Counted from the stretch's first letter, positions 8,320 to 18,049 are shown. The stretch: DNA of 64,000 nucleotides from Paenarthrobacter nicotinovorans (GCF_021919345.1 NZ_CP089293.1:2604001-2668000), one strand, 5' to 3'. The notes: generated from the letters alone by a model not told the origin. A program made the numbers and translations.

Positions 8320-10023
8320 CTAGCTGGTGGACGGGTGGACTTCACGGCCACCGCTGAGAGTGAGCCGGATGTCTGTGTCGAGGAGTTTCTCGATCTCCTC
8401 ATCGGCCGGCCACGGGGTGGATAACAGGCACAGATCTGCTGTCCTGCCGGGTAGCAGGGAGCCCTTGGAGTGCTCCGCGTGATCCTGCCAGGCAGCCTCG
8501 AGGGTCATGGCAGCCAGCGCTTGCTGACCGGTGATCCGCTCGGGGTCACCCGGTGCACCAGGGGTGGAGCGGGTGGCACGCCGGACGGCGGCCACCACTG
8601 TGCGCCGCCAATCCGGACTGGTCACAGGTGCGTCGGAAGCAATATTGAAACGTACGCCCGCCTCCACTGCTGAACGCAGGGGCTGGTGGCGGGAGAAGCG
8701 GTCCTCGCCGAGGACCTGGCGCATGATGTCCCCGGCTTCCTGGCGGATCAGGGGGTTGGTGCTGTATCCGATGCCCCGGGAAGCCATGGTCTGCAGGGTG
8801 GTTGTGTCGCTGAAGGCTCCGTGGATGATGTAGTGGCGGTTGTGGTGATTCCCGGCGGACGCGGGACTCCCGCCGGGAGAAGTGGCTTCGATGATCGCCT
8901 GCACAGCTGCGGCGGTGGCCGCATCTCCCGTGGCGTGGACACCGGCCTGCAGTCCGGCATCGTTGATGAGTTGCAGAATCCGGTTGAGTTCAGCCACCCG
9001 TTCGCCATCGCTGGCACCCTGGATCACCAGGCTGCCGTGCGTACAGGCCGTGCCATAGGGCTCGCTCATCCAGGCGGTGCCGCTGCGTGGGATCCCGTCC
9101 GCGAAGACTTTGACGCCCGCTATCCTCAATTGCTCCGGATCGATGCCGCGGTTCCTGCAGCTTTCTGCCAGCCCGCTTCGCAGGCCTTCCTCAACGGCCC
9201 GGGCATTGGCTCCCCCGGTTCCGGCGAAGAGCATGAGGACATTGATCCGCAGCGTCAGTTCGCCTGACAAGGCGAGGTCGCCCAGCAACCCGAGCGCCGC
9301 CGTCGAACCTGCTCCGTCCATGAGCCCGGCGCTGGCCGGCCCCAATCCAGGCTCCGTGAGGGAGGTGATGCCCAGCGAGTGCAGATACTCCTGGAAGCGA
9401 AGCAGCGCCGGGCGGAGCGTTGCGGCCGGAACGGGTGGCATGGCACGGGAGATGAGTTCCATGGCACCGTCCTGGAACAGGCCGGAAGGGGCACCGTCCC
9501 CTCCCCTGACGATCACGCCGCCGTGGATATCAGGGGTCGTGGCGCTGATGCGGGCACGCTTGAGCGCTTCCCGGTTGGCCAGGAGCTGGTGGCCGGTGGC
9601 GTCGAACGCCACGAGGGGCGCGTCAGAGCGGCAATCCAACAGGCCCTTGGCCGGTCCAAGTATCGACTCGTCCCAGCCGTGGGCGCGGATCCAGCCATCG
9701 GGGCCCACCGGTGCTGCCGTCAGCACATCGACGACGGCTGCCCAGTCCGGGGCGATGTCCGGGTCCAGCCGCACATAGCCGAAGGCGGCCATCGCCGCCG
9801 AGACGAAGTGCAAATGGGCATCATTGATGCCGGGAATAACAGCCCCTCCTGCGGCGTCAACAACCCGCGTTTCCGGGCCAATCAGCCGGCTCACATCGTT
9901 TTGGCCGAGCCCTGCGACGCAGCCGTCCTTGACGGCGATGGCATCAGTCATGCGGTGTGGTTGCGCCGGGTCCATGGTGTGGACAGAGGCATTCGTGATC
10001 ACCAGATCAGCGAAATCCTGCAT
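8320..10023 (-). CDS. Amidohydrolase family 3 (YtcJ-like) metal-dependent hydrolase
   Basis: A 567-residue member of the amidohydrolase superfamily, type 3. The metal motif NDAHLHF (His70, His72) follows the conserved VIPGINDAH strand. Further motifs are GVHATGDAA near 360, HGAF near 400 and SDAPVTSPD near 465. The C-terminal LLPGRTADLCLL closes the composite beta-sandwich. Family members include N-substituted formamide deformylase and other amide or urea hydrolases; the substrate is unknown here. The ATG at 10023 has GAGGAGA just upstream. It is the first gene of the six-gene unit and is divergent from the TetR gene. Confidence 0.88.
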   Translation of the reverse strand: MQDFADLVITNASVHTMDPAQPHRMTDAIAVKDGCVAGLGQNDVSRLIGPETRVVDAAGGAVIPGINDAHLHFVSAAMAAFGYVRLDPDIAPDWAAVVDVLTAAPVGPDGWIRAHGWDESILGPAKGLLDCRSDAPLVAFDATGHQLLANREALKRARISATTPDIHGGVIVRGGDGAPSGLFQDGAMELISRAMPPVPAATLRPALLRFQEYLHSLGITSLTEPGLGPASAGLMDGAGSTAALGLLGDLALSGELTLRINVLMLFAGTGGANARAVEEGLRSGLAESCRNRGIDPEQLRIAGVKVFADGIPRSGTAWMSEPYGTACTHGSLVIQGASDGERVAELNRILQLINDAGLQAGVHATGDAATAAAVQAIIEATSPGGSPASAGNHHNRHYIIHGAFSDTTTLQTMASRGIGYSTNPLIRQEAGDIMRQVLGEDRFSRHQPLRSAVEAGVRFNIASDAPVTSPDWRRTVVAAVRRATRSTPGAPGDPERITGQQALAAMTLEAAWQDHAEHSKGSLLPGRTADLCLLSTPWPADEEIEKLLDTDIRLTLSGGREVHPSTS

Positions 10024-10256
10024 CGATTCTCCTCAGGTCACCGCATCCGAATGTGATGCAGACAACGTTCCTGAAAGAAGTATGTCGCTTGACTGGGTCA
10101 CTTGACTAGGTTTTGACGTAAAATTTCTTCCAGAGGACTTTTCCGCCGCCACGGCACGGCCACGAGGCCGTCACGGCGGAGAGCGCCTACGATCGATGAG
10201 ACCGCTGGGTTGGTGGATCCGATCACGGGCGGAAAGAAGCATGAGGAAGGTAACGG
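10024..10256. promoter_or_regulatory. Divergent control region of the hydrolase/ABC operon and TetR gene
   Basis: In 233 bases this region carries a direct repeat CTTGACT (10088-10094 and 10101-10107) and a third TTGAC at 10113-10117. These are plausible repressor or -35 elements. A TAAAAT hexamer at 10119-10124 could be a -10 for the TetR gene. GAGGAAGG directly upstream of 10257 is its ribosome-binding site. No perfect TetR-type palindrome was found. Confidence 0.45.
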
Positions 10257-10868
10257 ATGGCAAGGGTTCCCGCCGAAGAAAGGCGCCTGCAGTTCGTCGA
10301 GGCGGCAGCCAGGGTGATCGCACAGGATGGGTTGGCATCGGCTACGACACGTCGGATCGCCAGCGAGGCCGACGCCCCCCTCGCGGCATTGCACTACTGT
10401 TTCCGCAGCAAGGACGAACTCCTCGAAGAGGTCTATAACTTCCTCAGCAGGGACTACGCCAAGGCACTGGACCCCGTCCCCGACCCCGGCATGGGCCTGC
10501 GCCACATGGTGGGCGCCCACGCCCGGCGCATCTGGAGCCGCATGCTGGAAAACCCCCACGAACAAGTAACCACGTTCGAACTGCTGCTCCGACGCTTCCG
10601 GGTGGAAGCCGACGACCAGCCACAGGCATTGCTCATGAACCGCTCCATGTACGACGGGTGGGTGAGCTCAACGCTGGAGTTGTTCCGCGGAGCCGCTGAA
10701 GCCGCCGGCGAGCCCGTCCCCGCCAATCTGGAGGACATCACCCGCTTGTTCATCTCGGGGATCGACGGCATCAGCATGCAGCACCTGGCAGACCCCGACG
10801 AGGAGCGGTCCAAGCGCTTGGTGGAGCTCATGGCCAGGTCCCTGTCCGGTGCGCTCGACTACGCCTGA
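10257..10868 (+). CDS. TetR-family transcriptional regulator
   Basis: A 203-residue regulator with an N-terminal helix-turn-helix (about 10-55) carrying ATTRRIASEADAPLAALHYCF and a divergent ligand-binding C-terminus. The AALHYYF-type recognition helix followed by KDELL is the standard TetR pattern. It is divergent from the hydrolase/ABC/sulfatase unit, so repression of that unit in the absence of substrate is the simplest reading. Its stop overlaps the end of the convergent MFS gene by ten bases. Confidence 0.9.
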   Translation: MARVPAEERRLQFVEAAARVIAQDGLASATTRRIASEADAPLAALHYCFRSKDELLEEVYNFLSRDYAKALDPVPDPGMGLRHMVGAHARRIWSRMLENPHEQVTTFELLLRRFRVEADDQPQALLMNRSMYDGWVSSTLELFRGAAEAAGEPVPANLEDITRLFISGIDGISMQHLADPDEERSKRLVELMARSLSGALDYA

Positions 10869-12220
10869 GGCTGGCGCTTCATCACCAAGGACGTCACAAC
10901 ACCCAGCAGCAGGAGGCCCGCGGCGGCGGCCATGGAAACCACCAAAGCTGCGCCCGGGCCCTGCGTCTCGGCCAGCTGTCCGGCCAGGTAGGAGCCAAGC
11001 GCCGTACCGGCCACAATCCCGCTGGCCAGGGCAGTCATGACAGTCGCCATTCGGCCGGACGGGGCAACGACGCCTCCGATGCTGAAGACCGTGACCATGA
11101 CCGGACCCACCGGAATGCCGAGCACCAGCAGTACGAAAACCATGGGCCAGATACCCGCAGGAAGAAGCAGCAGCAAGGACAAAGCGGACATCGCCAAGGC
11201 AGCCACAACCCACCGCGAAGCCAAGCTGAAGCGCTGCGGCCAGAACGCGACAGACAACGCGGCAACCGCCGAGCTCAGACCCATCACCGCGTACAACAGG
11301 CCCGCAATCTCTGCAGTGGCGTATTGCGCTGAAAAGGCGCTCAACGCGTTCTGCGTCGCACCGAAGAAGGTGCCCATGCACACCATGGCCACCACCGGCA
11401 CCGCCACTACCGCCCCGGCCCACCGCTTGCGTCGCGGCGCGGCCGCCTGAGTGCCCTCTTCGCCTGAACCCTCGACGCCGGCCTTCACCTTGCGCGGAGC
11501 CGGCACCACGGCCTGCTGGCTGGGGTGGACGGCGAAAGCAGGGACCAGGGTGATGGTCATGACGGCGGCAAGCGCGAGCGGCAGCCATGGGGCTACCATG
11601 CTGGCCAGCACACCCACCAGCGCCGGGCCGAGCACGAACGTCACCTCGTCAGCTGTGCCTTCGTAAGACAGTGCCGTGTCAAGATCAGCCCGGTTGGCGG
11701 CCACGCTTCTTTTGCCGCCGGTTGCGCCGGGAGAAAGATTGCGGGTGGTCAGGGCCATCCAGCGCACGCGGGCCATGGGACCTACCTGGGGGCAACTCGC
11801 ACCGGCAAGGAAGGCCGCGATCAGGACGCCCGCAGCATCGGCTACCTCCCCGTAGCCGGGAGTGATATAGGCGGCGGCCAAAAGCCCGGCAACAGCCAGG
11901 GTATTGATGACCGCGGCGACGAGCAGGACGATGCGTTGCCCCGCACGATCAGCCAGGGAGCCCAGGACAGGTGCGCCCAGGGCGGAGCCGATGCCGACCG
12001 CTCCCGCAGCCATGCCACCGATTGCATACGAGTGGCTGACTGAGGTCACCAAGGTCAGGGTGCCAACGGTCAACATGGCGAGGGGGAGCCGGGCGAAGAG
12101 GCCCAGCGGCAGGAAACCAGGTCCGGCAAGTTCCGGAAGCCGTGCGAAACGGCCAGGCAGACGCGAGGTCCGCGCGGGTGTCGATGACAAGGGCTGGGAG
12201 GCCACAGAAGTTTTTTCCAT
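10859..12220 (-). CDS. MFS transporter
   Basis: A 453-residue major facilitator with about twelve membrane segments. The loop between helices 2 and 3 (GSLADRAGQR) matches the MFS G-x-L-a-D-r-x-G-r-r motif, and a charged central loop near residues 225-245 separates the halves. Substrate is unknown. The start at 12220 has only a weak ribosome-binding site. It is convergent with the TetR gene, so local TetR control, if any, is not through a shared promoter. Confidence 0.85.
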   Translation of the reverse strand: MEKTSVASQPLSSTPARTSRLPGRFARLPELAGPGFLPLGLFARLPLAMLTVGTLTLVTSVSHSYAIGGMAAGAVGIGSALGAPVLGSLADRAGQRIVLLVAAVINTLAVAGLLAAAYITPGYGEVADAAGVLIAAFLAGASCPQVGPMARVRWMALTTRNLSPGATGGKRSVAANRADLDTALSYEGTADEVTFVLGPALVGVLASMVAPWLPLALAAVMTITLVPAFAVHPSQQAVVPAPRKVKAGVEGSGEEGTQAAAPRRKRWAGAVVAVPVVAMVCMGTFFGATQNALSAFSAQYATAEIAGLLYAVMGLSSAVAALSVAFWPQRFSLASRWVVAALAMSALSLLLLLPAGIWPMVFVLLVLGIPVGPVMVTVFSIGGVVAPSGRMATVMTALASGIVAGTALGSYLAGQLAETQGPGAALVVSMAAAAGLLLLGVVTSLVMKRQPQA

Positions 12221-12306
12221 TAATCCGGGTTCGCTAAAGGTTGCGCATCGTCCCTCCTCCCGATGCGCGCGACCCGGTGTAACGGGTTAAGTCTATCGGA
12301 TACCTG

Positions 12307-15300
12307 TCAGACCGGAACAGCTTCGGCAATCCGCACGCTGGAGCCGTGCCGTCCCTTGACCACCTGGAGCTGGTTGGTGATGCGTTGCTTCATTTCGGCA
12401 ACGTGACTGACCAGGCCCACTACCCTGCCGCCGTCGCGCAATCCTTCCAAAGCGTCCATCACTTGCTCCAGCGCTTGTTCGTCCAGGCTGCCGAAGCCTT
12501 CATCGACAAACAGTGTCTCGATGTCCACGCCGCCCGCCTCCTGCTGGACCACGTCAGCCAGGCCGAGGGCCAGGGCAAGCGAGGCCATGAAGGATTCCCC
12601 GCCGGACAGCGTGGAGGTGTCGCGCCGCTGGCCGGTCCATTCGTCCACCACTTCAAGGCCGAGGCCGGATTTCTGGTTCCGGGCCGCGCGGGCGTCGGTG
12701 TGTTGCAGCGTGTACCGGCCGTCGCTCATGGCAACGAGCCTTTCAGAGGCCGCGAGTGCCACTTGCTCAAGGCGTGCCGCCAGGACGTAGGCGTTCAGGC
12801 TCATACGGTAGTTGTTGTCCCCGGCGCCCCGGACAGTGTCGGCCAGTTCAGCCAGGATGCGGGCCTGGTTGCGGGGTTCCCTGCCGGCCTCGGCCAAGGT
12901 GTTGTACTCGACCCGGATCCGTTCAATGGCCTCCACCGATTTCGCGGCAAGGGCTGCCGACAATGCTGCCGCCCTTGCCCGATCAGCCGCGTCGGCGGCG
13001 TGGAGCTTGACCTCGGCGAGTTCAGCCTCAGGCAAGGGAAGCTCGCCGATCCGGACTTCCTTGGCCGCCAGAACCAAGTCCTCGCTGGCAAACAACTCGT
13101 CCAGGCGGGCCGCTTCAGTGTCGAAATCAGCCACGTCTTTCTCCAGACCGACCACATCGGCCGGCGGAAGCAGTTCGCCACGCGCTTCCTCTGCCGAGGC
13201 GAACCCTGAGTCCGGCAAGGCATTTTGGAGCGATACGGCGGCGTCGGCCTGGGCCTGTCCTGCCTGCTGGAGTTCCCGGTCGGCATCAGCTGCCGACTGA
13301 AGGAGCGTGCGCTCGGCGGACAGGGCTTCCAACCGTTCACGAAGACTCGGGAAATCTTCCCGTAAACCGGCGAGGTCGGCCTTCAAAGTGTCGTGCTGTT
13401 CCTGCAGGTGAAGGACGGCCGAGGACGCCCGGGAGGCTGCACCGGCGTCCTCTGCGTGCTGCTCCTGCACTTGAGCCAGTTTCCTGGTAATGCCCTCCTG
13501 CTTGCTCCGAAGCTGGTCAAGGGTCCGGGATGCCTTTGTCGCCGCCGAAGTCGAGGTCCGGGCAGCCAGGAGACGCGCCTGTGCCTCCTCCGCATCCACG
13601 GTGCCGCCTTGGGCCGCCAGTCCGGCAAGGACCTGGGCGGCTGCGGAGACTTGCTCGGCAAGGACACCCTGGGCTTTTTCGCTGGCCTCGAACCGCTCCC
13701 TGGCGTGTTCCTCTTCCTGGGCCAGGGACAGGGCCGACCGTACCGCAGCTGCGGGATGCGGGTGGTCCTCGCTCCCGCACACAGCGCATGGCTGACCGCT
13801 CTCCAACGCGGCAGCCAGCTCCCCTGCCGCATTGGCCAGGCGGAGCTCGCGAACGTCAAGCCATTCCTGGCGGTGATCCTGGGCCGTGGCACGGGCTCGA
13901 AGGTGCTTCTCGGAGATCTCTGCCAACTCGTTGGCTGCCTCGGCATGGCGGGACACAATTTCCACCAGCTCAGCAGCAGTGGCTGTTTCGCGCTCAAGCT
14001 CCGCGAGTCCATCAGCCGCCGGTTCCAGTGGTTCAATCAGGCCGCTCACAGCTGTTGCTTCTTCACGCAGCCGTTCCAGTTCGTCCACGGCCCGGTCGAC
14101 TGCTGCTTCATGGTCTGCCTGTTCGCGACGCTTGGCGGCAAGCCGGCCGGCGATGTCCTCCAGTCGCTTTTCGTCAGGGAGGCGGGCTTCCAGAACCGCA
14201 TAGGTGGCCTTGAGGCGTTCAAGGGATGCGCTGGAGTTTGTTGCCTCCAGCCCTGCAGCTTCGAGCCGTTCCCGTAGCTGCTCAACCTTTGCGACGGCAG
14301 CGCGATACTTGCGGGCGGAGGAGTCAACGGCGTCAAGCTGGCCGCTCAGAACGGAAGCCCGGCGGTGCCTCGCGAGCTTGTCCTTGTTCTCCAGTGCCCG
14401 CGGCGCGGCCAGTTCAAGAAGGACGCGCCTCTGCGTTGCGGCTCCGAGCCGGGCATGCCGCAATGACTTTTCCTGGGCTTGCCGGAACTGTTCGGCAAGG
14501 CGCGAGGACAGCGACTCTGCCTGGTCTGCTTCGTCTGTCCTCCGCGTCCATTCAGCACTCACCTCCGCTGCCACCTCTGCCAGCCAGGCCTCCGGTTCCT
14601 GCCCGGCTGTTCCGCCGGCATCAGGATTAGCAACTGTAGTCCCGGCAGTTTCCGTCGCGGCTTGGTCGAGTCCCAGTTGCTGGCGCTCCGCTGCAGCCCG
14701 GTCCAGCAACAGCTTGAGTTCCAAGGCATTTTCCTGCACGGCCCGGGCGGCTTCCGCCGCCTGCCGTGCGATCCGGCGTTCGACGGCTTCAAAGCGTTGC
14801 GTACCGAAGAGTTTCTGCAGGAGCTCCAGGCGGTCGTTGGCCTTGGACCTGAGGAACGCCGCAAAATCACCCTGGGGAAGCATCACCACGCGGGTGAACT
14901 GTTCCCTGTCCATCCCCAAAATGTCCGCGAGCTCGGCACCGACTTCGTCGTTCCTTGAGGATTTCTCCTCCCAACTCCCGGCGATCCGTTCCCGAAGGAG
15001 GGTCTTCGCCTGCTGCGTGGTGAACCCTTTCCTGCCCCGTGCGCTGGGGCGTTCCCAGGCGGGCGAGCGCGTCACTTCGAAGCGCCGTCCGCGTGCCGAG
15101 AATTCGCAGACGACGCGTGGTTCGGCTGAAGGTGCCGCGTGATCGCTGCGGAGGCGTTTTCCTTCCTGGCGTGCGCCGGGCACGGCTCCGTACAAGGCAA
15201 AGCAGATGGCATCAAGGATGCTGGTCTTGCCTGCCCCGGTGGCACCGTTGAGGAGGAAGAGTCCTTGCGCTCCCAAGTGATCGAAGTCGATGTGTTGGGC

Positions 15301-15348
15301 AGTGGCAAAAGGGCCGAAGGCTTCTATTTCCAGGCGATGGATTCTCAC
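12307..15348 (-). CDS. sbcC: Exonuclease subunit SbcC (Rad50-like)
   Basis: A 1013-residue SMC/Rad50-type ATPase of the SbcCD double-strand-break nuclease, which opens DNA hairpins and blocked ends. Walker A GATGAGKTS lies at 35-43. Long coiled coils flank a zinc hook CAVC near residue 520. The C-terminal half carries the signature LSGGESFMASLAL and Walker B ETLFVDEGFGSLD. The ATG overlaps the sbcD stop by four bases. Confidence 0.96.
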   Translation of the reverse strand: MRIHRLEIEAFGPFATAQHIDFDHLGAQGLFLLNGATGAGKTSILDAICFALYGAVPGARQEGKRLRSDHAAPSAEPRVVCEFSARGRRFEVTRSPAWERPSARGRKGFTTQQAKTLLRERIAGSWEEKSSRNDEVGAELADILGMDREQFTRVVMLPQGDFAAFLRSKANDRLELLQKLFGTQRFEAVERRIARQAAEAARAVQENALELKLLLDRAAAERQQLGLDQAATETAGTTVANPDAGGTAGQEPEAWLAEVAAEVSAEWTRRTDEADQAESLSSRLAEQFRQAQEKSLRHARLGAATQRRVLLELAAPRALENKDKLARHRRASVLSGQLDAVDSSARKYRAAVAKVEQLRERLEAAGLEATNSSASLERLKATYAVLEARLPDEKRLEDIAGRLAAKRREQADHEAAVDRAVDELERLREEATAVSGLIEPLEPAADGLAELERETATAAELVEIVSRHAEAANELAEISEKHLRARATAQDHRQEWLDVRELRLANAAGELAAALESGQPCAVCGSEDHPHPAAAVRSALSLAQEEEHARERFEASEKAQGVLAEQVSAAAQVLAGLAAQGGTVDAEEAQARLLAARTSTSAATKASRTLDQLRSKQEGITRKLAQVQEQHAEDAGAASRASSAVLHLQEQHDTLKADLAGLREDFPSLRERLEALSAERTLLQSAADADRELQQAGQAQADAAVSLQNALPDSGFASAEEARGELLPPADVVGLEKDVADFDTEAARLDELFASEDLVLAAKEVRIGELPLPEAELAEVKLHAADAADRARAAALSAALAAKSVEAIERIRVEYNTLAEAGREPRNQARILAELADTVRGAGDNNYRMSLNAYVLAARLEQVALAASERLVAMSDGRYTLQHTDARAARNQKSGLGLEVVDEWTGQRRDTSTLSGGESFMASLALALGLADVVQQEAGGVDIETLFVDEGFGSLDEQALEQVMDALEGLRDGGRVVGLVSHVAEMKQRITNQLQVVKGRHGSSVRIAEAVPV

Positions 15349-16520
15349 AGTTCCGCCTCTTCCAAGCGGACGGCTTCGAGTGCTTCCCGGAGCGCAGCTT
15401 CTTCGGCCTCGCCGGCTCCGCGGTCCCGGACATGCTCCAGAAAGCCGCAGCAGACTCCGAGATCGTCCTGGGCCTTGGCGAGTCGGTCACTGTAGCTCGT
15501 CGTAGTCCGGGTCCCGGCGCCTTCGGGATCAAAGGAAAGGACCAACGTGTCCGGAAAGCGGACTCTCAGTCTTTCCATGGCCTGGGTTGGCCGCTGTGCG
15601 TCAGTAATGGTGATCTGGCAGTAGGCCTCTTCCGCCCAGGCATACTCCCCGGACTCCAGGAGCTCATCCAAAGTCCCGCGCAGTACGGCCAGGGTCTTGG
15701 GGGCTTCCCACACTACTTCCTGGACGTCGATGTCCCCTGACGGGTTGATGTCCACCAACCAGGCACCTTTGCTGTGCTTGGCTTCGGAGAATGAGTACGC
15801 CAGCGGCGAACCCGAGTAGCGGACATTGCCGGCCAATTGCTGCCGTCCGTGGAGGTGGCCCAGTGCCGTGTAAGTGAATCCTTCGAAGAGGTCCAAGGGC
15901 ACCGCTCCCAGTCCCCCGATACTGAGGTCCCTCTCGCTTTCGGACGTGATGCCTCCGCTGGCAAAGGTGTGTGCCAGGACCACCGGGTAGACAGGTCCGG
16001 ATTCGCGGCGACGTTCAACGTCCTTCTTGATAAGCCCTACTGCCTGCTGTGTGACGTCAAAGTGGTTGGCAGAGTCCACGCCCAGCCGCTCGGCCACAAG
16101 GCGGGGTTCAAGGAAGGGAATTCCGTAGATCGCCACTTGGCCCGGGGCGTCCCGTTCGGCTCCAAAAGGGAAAACAATGGGGCTGTCCAGGTCCTCCACC
16201 CGCGTGCGCAAGTGCACTCCCCCTCGTTCCAGCAACCGGGAAGCGAAACCCAGTCTGATGGCGGAATCGTGATTGCCGCTGGTGAGCACAACGCTGGCCC
16301 CGGCCCGGGTGAGCCGCACCAAAGCATCATCCAACAGCGTGACGACGTCCAGGCCCGGCAGGGCGCGATCATAAACGTCCCCTGCGATCAGCACGACGTC
16401 CACCGAGTTGGCGTCGACGAAAGTCACCAGCTGGTCCACGAAGCCGCGTTGGGCCTCGAGCATGCCAACGCCGTGGAACGACCGGCCCAGATGCCAATCC
16501 GAAGTATGGAGTAACCGCAT
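15345..16520 (-). CDS. sbcD: Exonuclease subunit SbcD (Mre11-like)
   Basis: A 391-residue metallophosphoesterase nuclease subunit. Metal-binding motifs are in the usual order: SDWHLGRSFHG (8-18), AGDVYDRA near 46, SGNHDSAIR near 81, and the HTFASGG and GHLHGRQ regions further on. It pairs with SbcC, with a 4-base gene overlap. The start is supported by a TANNNT box six bases upstream (leaderless arrangement). Confidence 0.96.
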   Translation of the reverse strand: MRLLHTSDWHLGRSFHGVGMLEAQRGFVDQLVTFVDANSVDVVLIAGDVYDRALPGLDVVTLLDDALVRLTRAGASVVLTSGNHDSAIRLGFASRLLERGGVHLRTRVEDLDSPIVFPFGAERDAPGQVAIYGIPFLEPRLVAERLGVDSANHFDVTQQAVGLIKKDVERRRESGPVYPVVLAHTFASGGITSESERDLSIGGLGAVPLDLFEGFTYTALGHLHGRQQLAGNVRYSGSPLAYSFSEAKHSKGAWLVDINPSGDIDVQEVVWEAPKTLAVLRGTLDELLESGEYAWAEEAYCQITITDAQRPTQAMERLRVRFPDTLVLSFDPEGAGTRTTTSYSDRLAKAQDDLGVCCGFLEHVRDRGAGEAEEAALREALEAVRLEEAEL

Positions 16521-16532
16521 GATTCCAAGCTA
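16521..16532 (-). promoter_or_regulatory. Leaderless -10 element of sbcDC
   Basis: On the minus strand TAGCTT (16532-16527) is followed by exactly six bases and then the sbcD ATG at 16520. This is the geometry expected if transcription starts on the A of the ATG. No Shine-Dalgarno sequence fits this start at a normal distance. Confidence 0.6.
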
Positions 16533-16591
16533 ACCGGGGTCACCGACAATAAAGCGCAGACAAGCCGCCCTGCGTCGATCCTGGCCGGTTG

Positions 16592-17503
16592 CTAGCCCTT
16601 CTTGCCGTCGAAAAAGTCGCGTGCGTCATCCTTCGCCGGCGTCGCAGGGAGCGGCTCCGGAGTTGTTTCGGAACCGGCGCCCGCAGCTTCCTCAGCGGTC
16701 CCCGTCCCAGCGTCGAAGTCGTCGTTGATGGCATCTGTCCCGCTCCGGGGTTCGGCGGCGGCGCCGACGGGCAGGGACAGTCCCTGGAAACCGCGGAAGG
16801 CCAGCCCGGCAAGTGCTGCGCCCATCAGTGGTGCCACCCAGAAAAGCCACAGTCCTTCAATGGCCCAGGAGGGGCTGAAGAAAGCTTGCGCGGTTGCGCG
16901 TGCGGGGTTGAAAGGAAGGTTGCCAAGAACCTGGCCGAACTGCAGCAGTACGGCCGTCGCCAGGCCCACTGCGAACGGTGCCAAGGAAGGAAGGGCACGG
17001 CGTCCGGCCGCCGCTCCGAGGAAGACGGCAACAAGCAAAGCAGAACCGATAACTTCCACCAGCAGCACGCCCGCCAGCTGGGTTTGGGCGGGAGCGTGCT
17101 CCCCGAAGCCGGCTGCTGTGGAACCAAAAGCGGCCCGCACATCCGCGAGAACGGGCACGGTAGTCACCACAACGTAGACAAGGGCTGCACCAACCACGCT
17201 TCCGATGAGCTGTGCTGCGATATACGCGACGGCGGCGAGCGCCCGGATGCGTCCGGCAATGAGGTTGCCCAAGGTGATCGCGGGATTGAAGTGTCCACCC
17301 GAAACGTGCCCGAAAGCCAACATGCACACAGTCACGGTCAGCCCGGCGGCCAAGGCTGAGGGCAAAGGCGCCGCTGCAGGGCTCGAGAGTATCGATACAC
17401 CCACTGCAACGAGCACAATGAACAACGATCCCAGGGCTTCAGCCGACAGCCTGGCCAGGAGTCCCGGTTGGGGATCGGTAGCGGCCTGCACAGAAGAGGT
17501 CAT
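16592..17503 (-). CDS. Aquaporin / MIP-family channel
   Basis: A 303-residue membrane channel for water or small neutral solutes. The two signature loops are present: HFNPAITLG (NPA at 73-75) and FNPARATAQAF near residue 200. About six membrane helices are followed by a charged Ala/Pro/Glu-rich C-terminal tail of roughly 55 residues. The ATG at 17503 (MTSSVQ) has AAGGAC nine bases upstream, so the longer open frame to 17569 is not used. Water versus glycerol selectivity cannot be decided from the motifs. Confidence 0.9.
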   Translation of the reverse strand: MTSSVQAATDPQPGLLARLSAEALGSLFIVLVAVGVSILSSPAAAPLPSALAAGLTVTVCMLAFGHVSGGHFNPAITLGNLIAGRIRALAAVAYIAAQLIGSVVGAALVYVVVTTVPVLADVRAAFGSTAAGFGEHAPAQTQLAGVLLVEVIGSALLVAVFLGAAAGRRALPSLAPFAVGLATAVLLQFGQVLGNLPFNPARATAQAFFSPSWAIEGLWLFWVAPLMGAALAGLAFRGFQGLSLPVGAAAEPRSGTDAINDDFDAGTGTAEEAAGAGSETTPEPLPATPAKDDARDFFDGKKG

Positions 17504-17673
17504 GTGGAACGGGTCCTTACGGTCGGTGTGAAAGTTGGTGCGCTGGTGCCGAAGCACAGCGGGCAACACTAGGGCACGCCTTTCAACGCGCCAGGAGCCC
17601 TCGAGTATCTTGCCACCCGAATCTGGACGGTTGCTGGGTCAACGCTGGAGGCGATGAAAGCTGCCCCTTGAGC

Positions 17674-18036
17674 TTATCCGCCCAAGGAAATGGCCGCGAT
17701 CGCGGCGGCGCCCAGGCCCATCACGGACAGGGTGCTGGCCAGGATCAACCGCGTGGGGGCTGCCTGGAAGCCGGCCTGGAGTTGCCGTGAGCGCACCCAC
17801 ACCACGGAAGCGAGGACAACGGTGGCCGCCGCGGCGGCCAGCGCACAGATCCCTTGGTAGTCCAGTCCAGGCAGGCCGGTAACGATGGTGCCGGAGGAAG
17901 GCTCTGATGTCAGCCAACTCCGCCAGATGAACAGGTCCACCACCACCAGGGAGATCAGCGTCCTGCGCCAGGCAAGGGTGGTCCGCTCGGGCTGCAGGCC
18001 GGGATCCCGGGTACTTTCCGGAACGGTGCCGGTCAC
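17674..18036 (-). CDS. DUF202 membrane protein
   Basis: A 120-residue protein with about three membrane segments. The RTTLAWRRT segment near residue 18 is the hallmark of DUF202 proteins. It starts with GTG at 18036, with AGGAAG about six bases upstream, and lies 13 bases after another DUF202 gene. The two form an operon of paralogues. Function is unknown in the family. Confidence 0.8.
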   Translation of the reverse strand: MTGTVPESTRDPGLQPERTTLAWRRTLISLVVVDLFIWRSWLTSEPSSGTIVTGLPGLDYQGICALAAAAATVVLASVVWVRSRQLQAGFQAAPTRLILASTLSVMGLGAAAIAAISLGG

Positions 18037-18049
18037 TGGGTCTTCCTGC

